Below are positions 1-6,707 of a stretch of DNA of 8,418 bases, in pieces (positions within the stretch are counted from its first letter, which is position 1; each line of letters begins with the position of its first letter). Made by a program: the position numbers and the translations under genes. The notes under the pieces are model-generated. The model searched no databases. It saw nothing but the letters and a program-made list of their open reading frames with translations, and was not told the DNA's origin. This DNA comes from Bacteroidota bacterium (GTDB lineage: Bacteria > Bacteroidota > Bacteroidia > J057), in NCBI GenBank assembly GCA_963169475.1, contig CAUJFT010000384.1, positions 1-8,418 on the forward strand, written 5' to 3'.

Positions 1-645
1 AAGCGAATCTCCGTCAGGGTCAAACGCTCCCTGAGAAAAAGTGAAAGTCTGACCGGCACATATATAAGGAACAGGGTCAACAGAGAAAATGGGAGAACTA
101 TTACAAGGAGAAAATCCAAGATTAATGGTAGTGGTTACATATATGCTATTTCCCCCAGCACCAGAAGTAATCGCATAATTCCGACAACAGCTTGAAAATA
201 CAAGCTGAATAGTGGTACACGTAGAGCCGCACAGGTTATAATCCGCATAATAGGTAGCTCCTACTACTCCATTAATTGCAGCACCTGGCGTAAAACATTG
301 GGTCTGGTAGGTTGGACAAACAGGTGTTACTTCTTCATAACACTCTAAAATCCAGCCCGAAACACTAGGTGGCGTACAGCCAGTACCTGTTGCGGTTACA
401 AAAGGTGCCGGAAAGGGGTTAGGAGCTGGTATAGGAGGGTTAGCATCACAGTTGCCAGGAGGGAGATAAAATAAGGTAGCAGCACCCGCACAATCTAAGT
501 AGGTACTTTGATAAATACGATAAGTACACCCATTTGCAAGGCACTCGTAAGTCATATCAGCCCCCATAAAGTGAGAAGCCCTTCCTTCTGAAAAAAGAAG
601 CAGGAAGAAAAGAAAAAAAGGCAGTTTTGAGAATAATTTTGCCAT
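1..645 (-). CDS. Large exported surface protein, N-terminal part (partial at left edge)
   Basis: The frame is open for 215 codons from an ATG at 645 down to base 1, so the gene continues outside the window. It begins with a signal peptide (MAKLFSKLPFF followed by a Phe/Leu run), probably cleaved near EGRA/SHF at about residue 23. The mature start SHFMGADMTYEC, then YRIYQSTYLDCAG, and near the edge PVPYICAGQ and GAFDPDGDSL, is a pattern I know from the N-terminus of very large Bacteroidota secreted proteins, often annotated as gliding-motility-associated C-terminal-domain or PKD-domain proteins exported by the type IX system. The visible part is rich in Cys, Pro and Thr, with Cys pairs that suggest disulfides outside the cell. 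The C-terminal sorting domain is not in view, so type IX export is inferred. It is divergent from the ASST-like gene, with a TAnnTTTG box just upstream. Confidence 0.85.
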   Translation of the reverse strand, partial: MAKLFSKLPFFLFFLLLFSEGRASHFMGADMTYECLANGCTYRIYQSTYLDCAGAATLFYLPPGNCDANPPIPAPNPFPAPFVTATGTGCTPPSVSGWILECYEEVTPVCPTYQTQCFTPGAAINGVVGATYYADYNLCGSTCTTIQLVFSSCCRNYAITSGAGGNSIYVTTTINLGFSPCNSSPIFSVDPVPYICAGQTFTFSQGAFDPDGDSL

Positions 646-664
646 ATTTATATAAAATTTATTA

Positions 665-672
665 CAAAAGTA
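665..672 (-). promoter_or_regulatory. Bacteroidota-type -7 box for the leftward gene
   Basis: Read on the minus strand this is TACTTTTG, an exact match to the Bacteroidota -7 consensus TAnnTTTG. It ends 19 bases before the ATG at 645, so the transcript would have a short leader. I see no clear -33 TTTG at the usual distance, so the call rests on the -7 box and its position. Confidence 0.45.
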
Positions 673-787
673 TTAATAAAAATTGGTTTTAGAGACATCC
701 TCTCATTCAATATTAAAAACTTAATTTTCCAATGTCAAGATACCATCAACTATCCTATTATTTTCTATAGCAAAAATGATTTTGCAT

Positions 788-795
788 TAATTTTG
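788..795 (+). promoter_or_regulatory. Bacteroidota-type -7 box for the ASST-like gene
   Basis: TAATTTTG matches the -7 consensus TAnnTTTG exactly. Transcription would start near base 800. This fits a leader of about 60 nt to the ATG at 861 and makes the GTG at 807 an unlikely start, since it would be almost leaderless. No good -33 TTTG is visible at the normal spacing, and the region is AT-rich, so a chance match is possible. Confidence 0.4.
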
Positions 796-860
796 TTAAA
801 ATTTAAGTGGAGAGAACGAATTTTATTAATTTAGCATGCGAATCAATAGAATTTGAAAAT

Positions 861-2606
861 ATGCTCCAAATGAAAGGTCTAAATAACACATTTTTTCTAC
901 CCATTTTTAAATTTTTTTGCCGAACGGTTATTTTTTTGTGCTTTTCGGTTAAGTTTGCCCCTGTTTCAGCGCAGATTCACCCAGAAAATCATGCCGACTT
1001 GTTTCAAACTCATCTTCTTTTTCAATGGGAATCCGTAGTTAATGCTGATACTTATATTCTGGAAATCACCGAAAATGAGAGCCAAAAACTTTTTTTGAAA
1101 GACACCTTGCCTCTACCAGGAACATTTGTCAAAAACTTAATATGGGGAAAAAGTTACAAATGGCAGTTTGTGGCTTTCTCTAATGGAAAAAAAATCTTTA
1201 CGGGGCCCGTTCGCTATTTTTCAATACATTATAATTATAAGATAAACCCTTCTATTTACCGGCACAAAATTACAAAAAAATCCTTATATTCCGATTCTAT
1301 GTATATTCTTGTTGATAATCCAGGAATAATTATGGATTTAGACGGAAATCCTGTGTGGTTTTACCCAGATACGAATGTCGCAAGGGTATTTAATCTCCAA
1401 ATTCTTCCAAACGGGAATGTAGCTGCCCTGAAACCAAAAGGCGTAAAGTCTGCCAATGAAAATTTGGTATTAGAAGAACTCACGCTCACCGGAAAAAAAA
1501 TATGGCAAGCTCCTAATGCAGCAGGAATATCGGGAGACACTACCGAATTTTATCACCACGATTTTCAAAAACGCTCAAATGGTAACTACCTCGTAGCCGG
1601 AAATGAGTTTGCCAAAATGAGGATAGAGAATAGTACTACTGATATTTATATACGATACGGCACTATTATAGAATATTCTCCTGCGGGAGAAGTACAGTGG
1701 GCGTGGAACAGCAAGACCTACCTCAAAAACGAAGACCTCTTCATAGAAGGCATGAAAGATAACCCCAGCCATTTGAACTCACTTTGGTTAGATGAAAAAA
1801 CTAATCACCTTTGGGTCTCATTTCGATACCTTAATCGTGTAATTGTCATTGATAGAAATAATGGAAAAATAATTGCCTCTTATGGGAAAAAAATGCCTTC
1901 CGGAGAAGCACGTTTCTTTGCCAATATTGCAGCACAGCATTCTGCTAAACCCCTGCATCACGAAAAATTTATGATGGTTTATGATAATCGATTAGGCGTA
2001 GGAAAAGATACGGTTTCGCGCATACTTATTCTTGAACTTCCCCAAGGAAGCGATTCCGTAGTAAAAGAAAAGTATAGCTTTCCCCTCCAAATGCACGGAA
2101 GACGGCAGTCTTGGTCTGAGTCAAAGGGAGACTTAGACCAAATTTCAGACTCACTGTATCTGGCAGATATGGGTTCTCTTCCGCGAACGGTAATAATAGA
2201 CACTACCAAAGGAATCGTATGGCAATGTGAGCATGAATCTCGACTTTACACGGGTGAACGTTGGGCGGGAGTAGAAGAAAACTATCGGGCAGATTGGAGC
2301 CGGACACTTTACCCTCAACGTTGGAGCGTAACGGTGGGGAAGGGGGATAAAAAAGTCAAAACTTCTAAATACCCTCTCGTCCTTTATAATTTTGGACTGA
2401 AGGGCAATTATGTCGTGAGAATTTTTAACCATAAAGACGAACTCGCACTTAGAAGCACCTATCCATTTACAGACGAAGAAAACTTTCAATTTATGACGGT
2501 CTATCTATCCAAGAGAATGCCCAAAGGAAAAAGACTTGGATATATTACCGTTTCTCACCCACTAACCGGAGAAATACTATACAGTCAGAGCATCTATGTT
2601 CGTTAA
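861..2606 (+). CDS. Exported arylsulfotransferase (ASST)-like protein
   Basis: This 581-residue protein has an N-terminal signal sequence (hydrophobic stretch up to APVSAQ, about residue 37), then a fibronectin-III-like beta domain to about residue 125, then a repetitive beta region typical of the ASST propeller. Recognisable motifs are GIIMDLDGNPVWFY, YHHDFQKRSNGNYLV (His232/233), HLNSLW (His304) with SFRYLNRVIVID (Arg322), and QHSAKPLHHEKFMMVYDN (His360). In E. coli ASST the active site is His252, His356, Arg374 and His436. The 18-residue His-to-Arg spacing is the same here, and His360 would be the sulfated His. The family moves sulfate between phenolic donors and acceptors in the periplasm; that activity is inferred here. 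The ATG at 861 is chosen because it puts the signal sequence at the start; an in-frame GTG at 807 adds 18 residues unlike an export signal, and ATG 870 is also possible. The C-terminal 70 residues look like a separate beta domain. No operon partner is evident. Confidence 0.75.
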   Translation: MLQMKGLNNTFFLPIFKFFCRTVIFLCFSVKFAPVSAQIHPENHADLFQTHLLFQWESVVNADTYILEITENESQKLFLKDTLPLPGTFVKNLIWGKSYKWQFVAFSNGKKIFTGPVRYFSIHYNYKINPSIYRHKITKKSLYSDSMYILVDNPGIIMDLDGNPVWFYPDTNVARVFNLQILPNGNVAALKPKGVKSANENLVLEELTLTGKKIWQAPNAAGISGDTTEFYHHDFQKRSNGNYLVAGNEFAKMRIENSTTDIYIRYGTIIEYSPAGEVQWAWNSKTYLKNEDLFIEGMKDNPSHLNSLWLDEKTNHLWVSFRYLNRVIVIDRNNGKIIASYGKKMPSGEARFFANIAAQHSAKPLHHEKFMMVYDNRLGVGKDTVSRILILELPQGSDSVVKEKYSFPLQMHGRRQSWSESKGDLDQISDSLYLADMGSLPRTVIIDTTKGIVWQCEHESRLYTGERWAGVEENYRADWSRTLYPQRWSVTVGKGDKKVKTSKYPLVLYNFGLKGNYVVRIFNHKDELALRSTYPFTDEENFQFMTVYLSKRMPKGKRLGYITVSHPLTGEILYSQSIYVR

Positions 2607-2783
2607 GAGGCTATATAATTTCCAAAATCACAAGGCTTCTTTGCCAAACGACAAACCGCACTCTCTCCTTTTTAGGTAGAAATAGTATTATTTTCATCAG
2701 CCATATTACTCCCTTCTCTCAATCATAATTTTTGATTTTTTATGAGTAGGATATAAAAATATTTGTTTTTAATGCAAAAATAT

Positions 2784-2804
2784 GTTTATTTGCAAGGAAT
2801 AAAC
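2784..2804. repeat. Inverted repeat upstream of the fibre gene
   Basis: GTTTATT (2784-2790) and AATAAAC (2798-2804) form a perfect 7-bp inverted repeat around a 7-base spacer, 70 bp upstream of the fibre-gene ATG. It is followed directly by GTTA, giving AAACGTTA. The same arms recur in the inverted repeat in front of the integrase at 8291-8327. It could be an operator or a recombinase half-site pair; the sequence alone does not decide. Confidence 0.4.
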
Positions 2805-2874
2805 GTTATCATTTCAATAAGTAGATACCGTTTTGTAAAAAAGTATAACTTCCTATTATTACAAGGTTTTAGTC

Positions 2875-4647
2875 ATGAGATTGAATTTTACTAAGCTTGT
2901 CTTGTTTTGTATTTGGCTTACGAGTGTTGGAGGATACTCCTTTGGGCAAAATGTGGGGATTGGTACAGCCTCTCCTACTGAAAAACTTCATGTTGCTGGT
3001 GGTCTTAGGGTAGATGATTTGACAATTCCCACCGCGGTTTCTGCTACTACTGACAAGGTAGTATGGACTGATGCAAATGGGAAACTTTACGCTTTCCCGT
3101 CTGGTACTCCAGGTAAGATTCTGGGATTAAATGGAGCAGGAATGCTGGATTGGCTTGACCCAGGACTCCCTAATACCTTGCCTAATGGACAAATTTGGAT
3201 TGGAAATATCTCTGGTTTACCCCAACCCCAAGCAATGAATGGAGATGTAATCATTGATAACATAGGGACAACCACGATACAAGATAATGCTGTAGACGGT
3301 ACAGACATCTCGTTAATTGGAGAGGTAAACGGTGCAATGATGTACTATGACGGGACGGATTGGGTACCTCTCCCTCCGGGTACCTCCGGGCAGGTAATGG
3401 TAGTTGGTCCCGGCGGAGTACCTCAATGGACAAATCTTGCTGCTTTAATCACCTCTGGAGACCTTGTTTCCGGTAGTTCTGCAATCTCTGTAACAAACGG
3501 GGTAGGTGCTGTTTTAGGTACAGGTACGACCGTAACCGTTGCAGACAATGCCTTAGGACAATCAGGGGTAGTAGCTGCTCCTACCGGAGCAAATGCGAAC
3601 CAAGTTTGGGGAACAGACGGAAGCGGAAACCCTGCTTGGGTGAATGCAGTAAGTACAATGACCCCAAGTGACGTAGTCTCTGGTAGCACCGCTTTGACAG
3701 TTACAAACGGAACCGGTCAAACAGTAGGAGCAGGAAACGTAACGGTAACCGTTGCAGATAATGCCTTAGGGCAATCAGGGGTAGTAGCCGCTCCTACCGG
3801 AGCAAATGCGAACCAAGTTTGGGGAACAGACGGAAGCGGAAACCCTGCTTGGGTGAATGCAGTAAGTACAATGACCCCAAGCGACGTAGTCTCTGGTAGC
3901 ACCGCTTTGACAGTTACAAACGGAACCGGTCAAACAGTAGGAGCAGGAAACGTAACCGTAACCGTTGCAGATAATGCCTTAGGACAATCAGGGGTAGTAG
4001 CTGCTCCTACCGGAGCAAATGCGAACCAAGTTTGGGGAACAGACGGAAGCGGAAACCCTGCTTGGGTGAATGCAGTACGTACAATGACCCCAAGCGTCGT
4101 AGGCTCTGGTAGCACCGCTTTGACAGTTACAAACGGAACGGGTCAAACAGTAGGAGCAGGAAACGTAACGGTAACTGTTGCAGATAATGCCTTAGGGCAA
4201 TCAGGGGTAGTAGCCGCTCCTACCGGAGCAAATGCGAACCAAGTTTGGGGAACAGACGGAAGCGGAAACCCTGCTTGGATTGACCCTACTGCTAGCGTAG
4301 ATGTTGAGAATGGTTTATACTATAATGCAATAGCAGGGAAAGTAAGACAAGGAGGAACTTTGGTCGAAAATACCATTATCACGTTAGGTGCATTTAGCTA
4401 CACTCATAACATTAGTGGAGCAGGTCTGTTTGAGGCAAGAAATGGGGCAACTGTTGGAAGTGGCTTGTTAGTCAATAGCTCTAATAATGTAGGAATTGGT
4501 GCCGCTACGCCATCACATAAATTACATATTGGAGGTGTTAGTAATACAGAAAGGATTGAAGGGATTGGAACGGGGGGGACATTCCTTGTTGCTCCTTCTG
4601 CGGCTACGGATAGGGTAATGTTTGCAGATGCTCAAGGAGTAGTATAA
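2875..4647 (+). CDS. Fibre/adhesin-like surface protein, N-terminal half (ends at premature TAA)
   Basis: This 590-residue product has a signal peptide ending near YSFGQ (residue 25). It is followed by an NVGIGTASPTEKLHV module (26-40), common in Bacteroidota fibre and tail-fibre-like proteins, and the linker DANGKLYAFPSG. Four tandem units of 70-71 residues follow from residue 192 to about 474, each carrying VTVADNALGQSG and PTGANANQVWGTDGSG. Next come a module starting NGLYYN (479) with RQGG, LVENT and YTH, and a second NNVGIGAATPSHKLH (537-551). Such low-complexity beta-rich repeats suggest an elongated shaft outside the cell. The frame continues after the TAA directly into the open frame at 4651-6456, so this is the first half of one gene of about 1193 codons. 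Alone it lacks the C-terminal tip and is probably not functional in the normal way. The region just upstream has no exact TAnnTTTG box; TACCGTTTTG at 2826-2835 is a degenerate candidate. Confidence 0.8.
   Translation: MRLNFTKLVLFCIWLTSVGGYSFGQNVGIGTASPTEKLHVAGGLRVDDLTIPTAVSATTDKVVWTDANGKLYAFPSGTPGKILGLNGAGMLDWLDPGLPNTLPNGQIWIGNISGLPQPQAMNGDVIIDNIGTTTIQDNAVDGTDISLIGEVNGAMMYYDGTDWVPLPPGTSGQVMVVGPGGVPQWTNLAALITSGDLVSGSSAISVTNGVGAVLGTGTTVTVADNALGQSGVVAAPTGANANQVWGTDGSGNPAWVNAVSTMTPSDVVSGSTALTVTNGTGQTVGAGNVTVTVADNALGQSGVVAAPTGANANQVWGTDGSGNPAWVNAVSTMTPSDVVSGSTALTVTNGTGQTVGAGNVTVTVADNALGQSGVVAAPTGANANQVWGTDGSGNPAWVNAVRTMTPSVVGSGSTALTVTNGTGQTVGAGNVTVTVADNALGQSGVVAAPTGANANQVWGTDGSGNPAWIDPTASVDVENGLYYNAIAGKVRQGGTLVENTIITLGAFSYTHNISGAGLFEARNGATVGSGLLVNSSNNVGIGAATPSHKLHIGGVSNTERIEGIGTGGTFLVAPSAATDRVMFADAQGVV
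3448..4296 (+). repeat. Four tandem coding repeats of 210-213 bp
   Basis: Units start at 3448 (210 bp, divergent 5' half), 3658, 3871 and 4084 (213 bp each; the last keeps identity to about 4278 and then diverges). Each encodes about 71 residues of a fibre-shaft unit. Units 2 and 3 are almost identical, differing by four synonymous bases and one base that changes an amino acid. At the variable third-position sites, units 1 and 3 agree (GGACAATC, AGCTGCT) and units 2 and 4 agree (GGGCAATC, AGCCGCT). That ABAB pattern suggests duplication of a two-unit block of about 426 bp. Such near-identical repeats can expand or contract by recombination and can be mis-assembled. Confidence 0.9.
4645..4647 (+). 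other. In-frame TAA interrupting the fibre gene
   Basis: The reading frame of 2875-4644 and that of 4651-6456 are the same, separated only by this TAA and one GCG codon. The local sequence DAQGVV-stop-AMPNG aligns with DANGKLYAFPSG in the first module (Tyr codon TAC at 3088-3090), so the stop stands exactly at a tyrosine position. One base change from TAT or TAC gives TAA. No other stop or frameshift is present in the following 1.8 kb. Confidence 0.85.
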
Positions 4648-4650
4648 GCG

Positions 4651-6456
4651 ATGCCAAATGGTGCGAATGGCTCATTGTTAACGATAAATAACTCTGGGGT
4701 TCCTTCATGGCAAGGATTTAATGCAATGGTTGATAATGGACTTTATTTTAATGTTGGAGCAGGTAGGATTCGCCAAGGAGGAGCATTAGTTGAAAACACA
4801 ACGATAACGGGTGCCGGTTTTAATTATACTCATGACCTTACAGGAGCGGGGGATTTTATTGTTACAGAAGCAAGTAGCGGCACTTCTTCTCTTTTTGTAA
4901 AAGGAAATGATGGAGCCACTACAGACGGATTTGTAGGAGTAGGGATTAATGCTCCCACTAATCGGCTACATATCAATCATAATGCTGCTACTACCGCAGC
5001 TACAATAGGGAGCTATCCTTTTGCCATTGGTTTTTCAAATGGAACCCCCGATTATACAATAGGAAGCAATGCTAATTTTGGTTACGAGCAGACATGGAAT
5101 AATAAACCTTTGCTTATCAATTCTCAGGGTAATTTTGTTGGGATTAATTTAGCAACCGCTCCTATACAGAATCTTGATATTAACGGGAGATTAGTTGTTC
5201 GAAGCGGCGTGATTCAGAGAGGAACTACCCAAATAACCACTACAAGCGATTTAGGGTTATACTCTCAACCTTTGGGAGATTGGATAAGAATAGCATCAAA
5301 TGGTGGGGCTATCAAGTTTTTCCACGACCAAGGCGGAGCAAATTCAGCCGGTGGTAATGCGATTATGAATATAGATAATGCAAATGGAGGGGGAGTGGCT
5401 ATAGGTGCAAACACGGGTGGGGCTACTAACCCAAACCCTAGCAGTAAAGCGGTGCTTGATGCGCAATCTACGACAAAAGGAATGCATATTCCCCGTATGA
5501 CGACCGCCCAACGCGATGCCATAGCACCGGGAGCAAATCAGAACGAGGGCTTGATTATTTATAATACAACCAATGATTGTGTAGAATTTTGGGATACAAA
5601 ACCTACGACTACCCCCGTAAATGGATTTTGGAATAGTATGTGCAAATGGTGTGAAGATGTATATGTTTATTCCACAAATTCAAATGGGAATAACTTCCAC
5701 ACACAGGCTGGTAACCCTAATCGCCCTAAAAAATGGTGTGTTTATGTGAATAGTGGAGTTACCTTGGGTGCCGGAGGGGTAAGTGCAACTGCGCTTTCTT
5801 TTGCAAGCCTTCCTGCGGGTTCTACTGTTTATTTATTCAACTACGGAAGTATTATTGGCGGTGGCGGGAATGCCGGGGGGGGCGGCCAAGAAAGAGATGC
5901 TTTTTGTGGAGGGGACACACCGGGTGGTAGTGGTGCTGTAGGAGGAGATGCTATCGCAACTAGTTCTACGGTACAAGTAAGCATCATGAATTATGGACTT
6001 ATCGGTGGCGGCGGCGGAGGAGGTGGCGGCGGTGCAGGGGGATGTCGTTCTAATGGCGGCGGCGGCGGTGGTGGCGCAGGGATAGCAGCTGGCGGCGGCG
6101 GCGGTGGAAATAACGGAGGACAAAAGGCATGTAACTTTCTTTGTTTAAGTTGTTGTGGCGCCCCTGCTTCTAATCCCGGTGGAGCCGGTTCAGCTTTTGG
6201 TGGTGGTACCGGAGGATGTTCTAATGGTAACTCAGGGGGAGGATGCTCCTTTTCAGGCTCTAATGGAGGTTGTGGAGGAAATGGTGGTGCTCTTGGGGTA
6301 GGAGGTGCATCAGGAACAGGAACTACTTGTGGCACGCTTTTGGGCGGAGCGCAGTTTGGTGTTGGAGGACCTCCTGGTCAGGCTTTAAGAGGAAATGGAA
6401 GTGGGTCCTACCTCACAAACTCCGGTGGTACGGTATTTGGGATTTCAACTCCCTAA
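4651..6456 (+). CDS. Fibre/adhesin-like surface protein, C-terminal half with glycine-rich tip (separated by a stop)
   Basis: This 601-codon frame starts at an ATG three bases after the TAA and has no signal peptide, so it is the continuation of the upstream frame rather than an independent gene. It opens with a second NGLYFN/RQGG/LVENT/YTH module (residue 29 on), then NVGIG-like modules GVGINAPTNRLHI (about 96) and NFVGINLATAP (161). At 264-334 lies the Bacteroidota module SSKAVLD, STTKGMHIPRMTTAQRDAI, GLIIYNTTNDC, ending CKWC. From about residue 401 it is glycine-rich, with a run of ten Gly after NYGLI and ten Cys, and ends GPPGQALRGNGSGSYLTN and GTVFGIS. The alternation of NYGxI with Gly runs, and the GG-PG-A-x-GN end, resemble the glycine-rich tips of phage tail fibres, so a binding role is inferred. 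Expression now would need read-through or reinitiation, and the product would not be exported. A terminator follows 16 bp after the stop. Confidence 0.75.
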   Translation: MPNGANGSLLTINNSGVPSWQGFNAMVDNGLYFNVGAGRIRQGGALVENTTITGAGFNYTHDLTGAGDFIVTEASSGTSSLFVKGNDGATTDGFVGVGINAPTNRLHINHNAATTAATIGSYPFAIGFSNGTPDYTIGSNANFGYEQTWNNKPLLINSQGNFVGINLATAPIQNLDINGRLVVRSGVIQRGTTQITTTSDLGLYSQPLGDWIRIASNGGAIKFFHDQGGANSAGGNAIMNIDNANGGGVAIGANTGGATNPNPSSKAVLDAQSTTKGMHIPRMTTAQRDAIAPGANQNEGLIIYNTTNDCVEFWDTKPTTTPVNGFWNSMCKWCEDVYVYSTNSNGNNFHTQAGNPNRPKKWCVYVNSGVTLGAGGVSATALSFASLPAGSTVYLFNYGSIIGGGGNAGGGGQERDAFCGGDTPGGSGAVGGDAIATSSTVQVSIMNYGLIGGGGGGGGGGAGGCRSNGGGGGGGAGIAAGGGGGGNNGGQKACNFLCLSCCGAPASNPGGAGSAFGGGTGGCSNGNSGGGCSFSGSNGGCGGNGGALGVGGASGTGTTCGTLLGGAQFGVGGPPGQALRGNGSGSYLTNSGGTVFGISTP

Positions 6457-6472
6457 TGAAAATTTCACATTG

Positions 6473-6511
6473 GAAGACAAAGGCAGTATTTTAACTGCCT
6501 TTGTCTTCTTT
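6473..6511 (+). terminator. Rho-independent terminator after the fibre gene
   Basis: GAAGACAAAGGCAGT (6473-6487) pairs perfectly with ACTGCCTTTGTCTTC (6494-6508) around the 6-base loop ATTTTA, and is followed by TTTAT. The 15-bp stem starts 16 bases after the fibre-gene stop and separates it transcriptionally from the FISUMP gene. The T tract is short on this strand. Confidence 0.85.
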
Positions 6512-6538
6512 ATCCCAATATTTTATTCGTTTTTTACG

Positions 6539-6592
6539 ATAAGTATGAGTGAGTAAAAAACTAATATAATAGTTATCAGTTAAAATATTGAC
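6539..6592 (+). repeat. 54-bp intergenic repeat, copy 1 (before the FISUMP gene)
   Basis: This copy aligns without gaps to 7730-7783, with 42 of 54 bases the same by my count. It starts ATAAGTATGAGTG, has a run of A, then AATAGTT, and ends ATTGAC. It lies between the terminator and the FISUMP gene. Continuing to about 6607 (GACTATTAATAATTTAAT) it also resembles 7895-7917. Function unknown; it could carry promoter elements or be a dispersed extragenic repeat. Confidence 0.5.
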
Positions 6593-6707
6593 TATTAATA
6601 ATTTAATCTTATTATTTACTATTCACTACTTAATAAAATATATTATGATGATTTTCGTGATTTTAAGTAAACCCAAAACGCATCATCAGAAACCAAGAAC
6701 TACTTAT

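Noticed and set aside
807..860. In-frame GTG start adding 18 residues to the ASST-like protein
   Set aside because: It would place polar residues before the signal sequence and would lie almost at the predicted transcription start; ATG 861 gives a proper export signal.
2721..2737. AATCA/TGATT hairpin followed by T-rich sequence as terminator of the ASST-like gene
   Set aside because: The stem is only 5 AT-rich base pairs and lies over 110 bp after the stop codon, so it is too weak to call.
3423..4115. Three near-identical minus-strand frames (61-88 codons)
   Set aside because: They repeat with the 213-bp tandem units and mirror the plus-strand coding repeats; the plus frame has the signal peptide, known motifs and silent substitutions.
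5991..6335. Proline-rich minus-strand frame of 114 codons
   Set aside because: It is simply the complement of the glycine codons (GGN read as NCC) of the fibre tip.
6270..6494. 74-codon plus-strand frame overlapping the fibre C-terminus
   Set aside because: It overlaps the coding frame and runs into the terminator stem; composition is that of a frame-shifted glycine-rich region (many Trp and Arg).
6530..6560. TTTTTTAC/GTAAAAAA inverted repeat
   Set aside because: The arms are mostly homopolymer and are not kept in the second copy of the 54-bp repeat.
6588..6707. 40-codon N-terminal extension of the FISUMP protein
   Set aside because: It overlaps the noncoding repeat and has no coding character; the signal peptide begins at ATG 6708.
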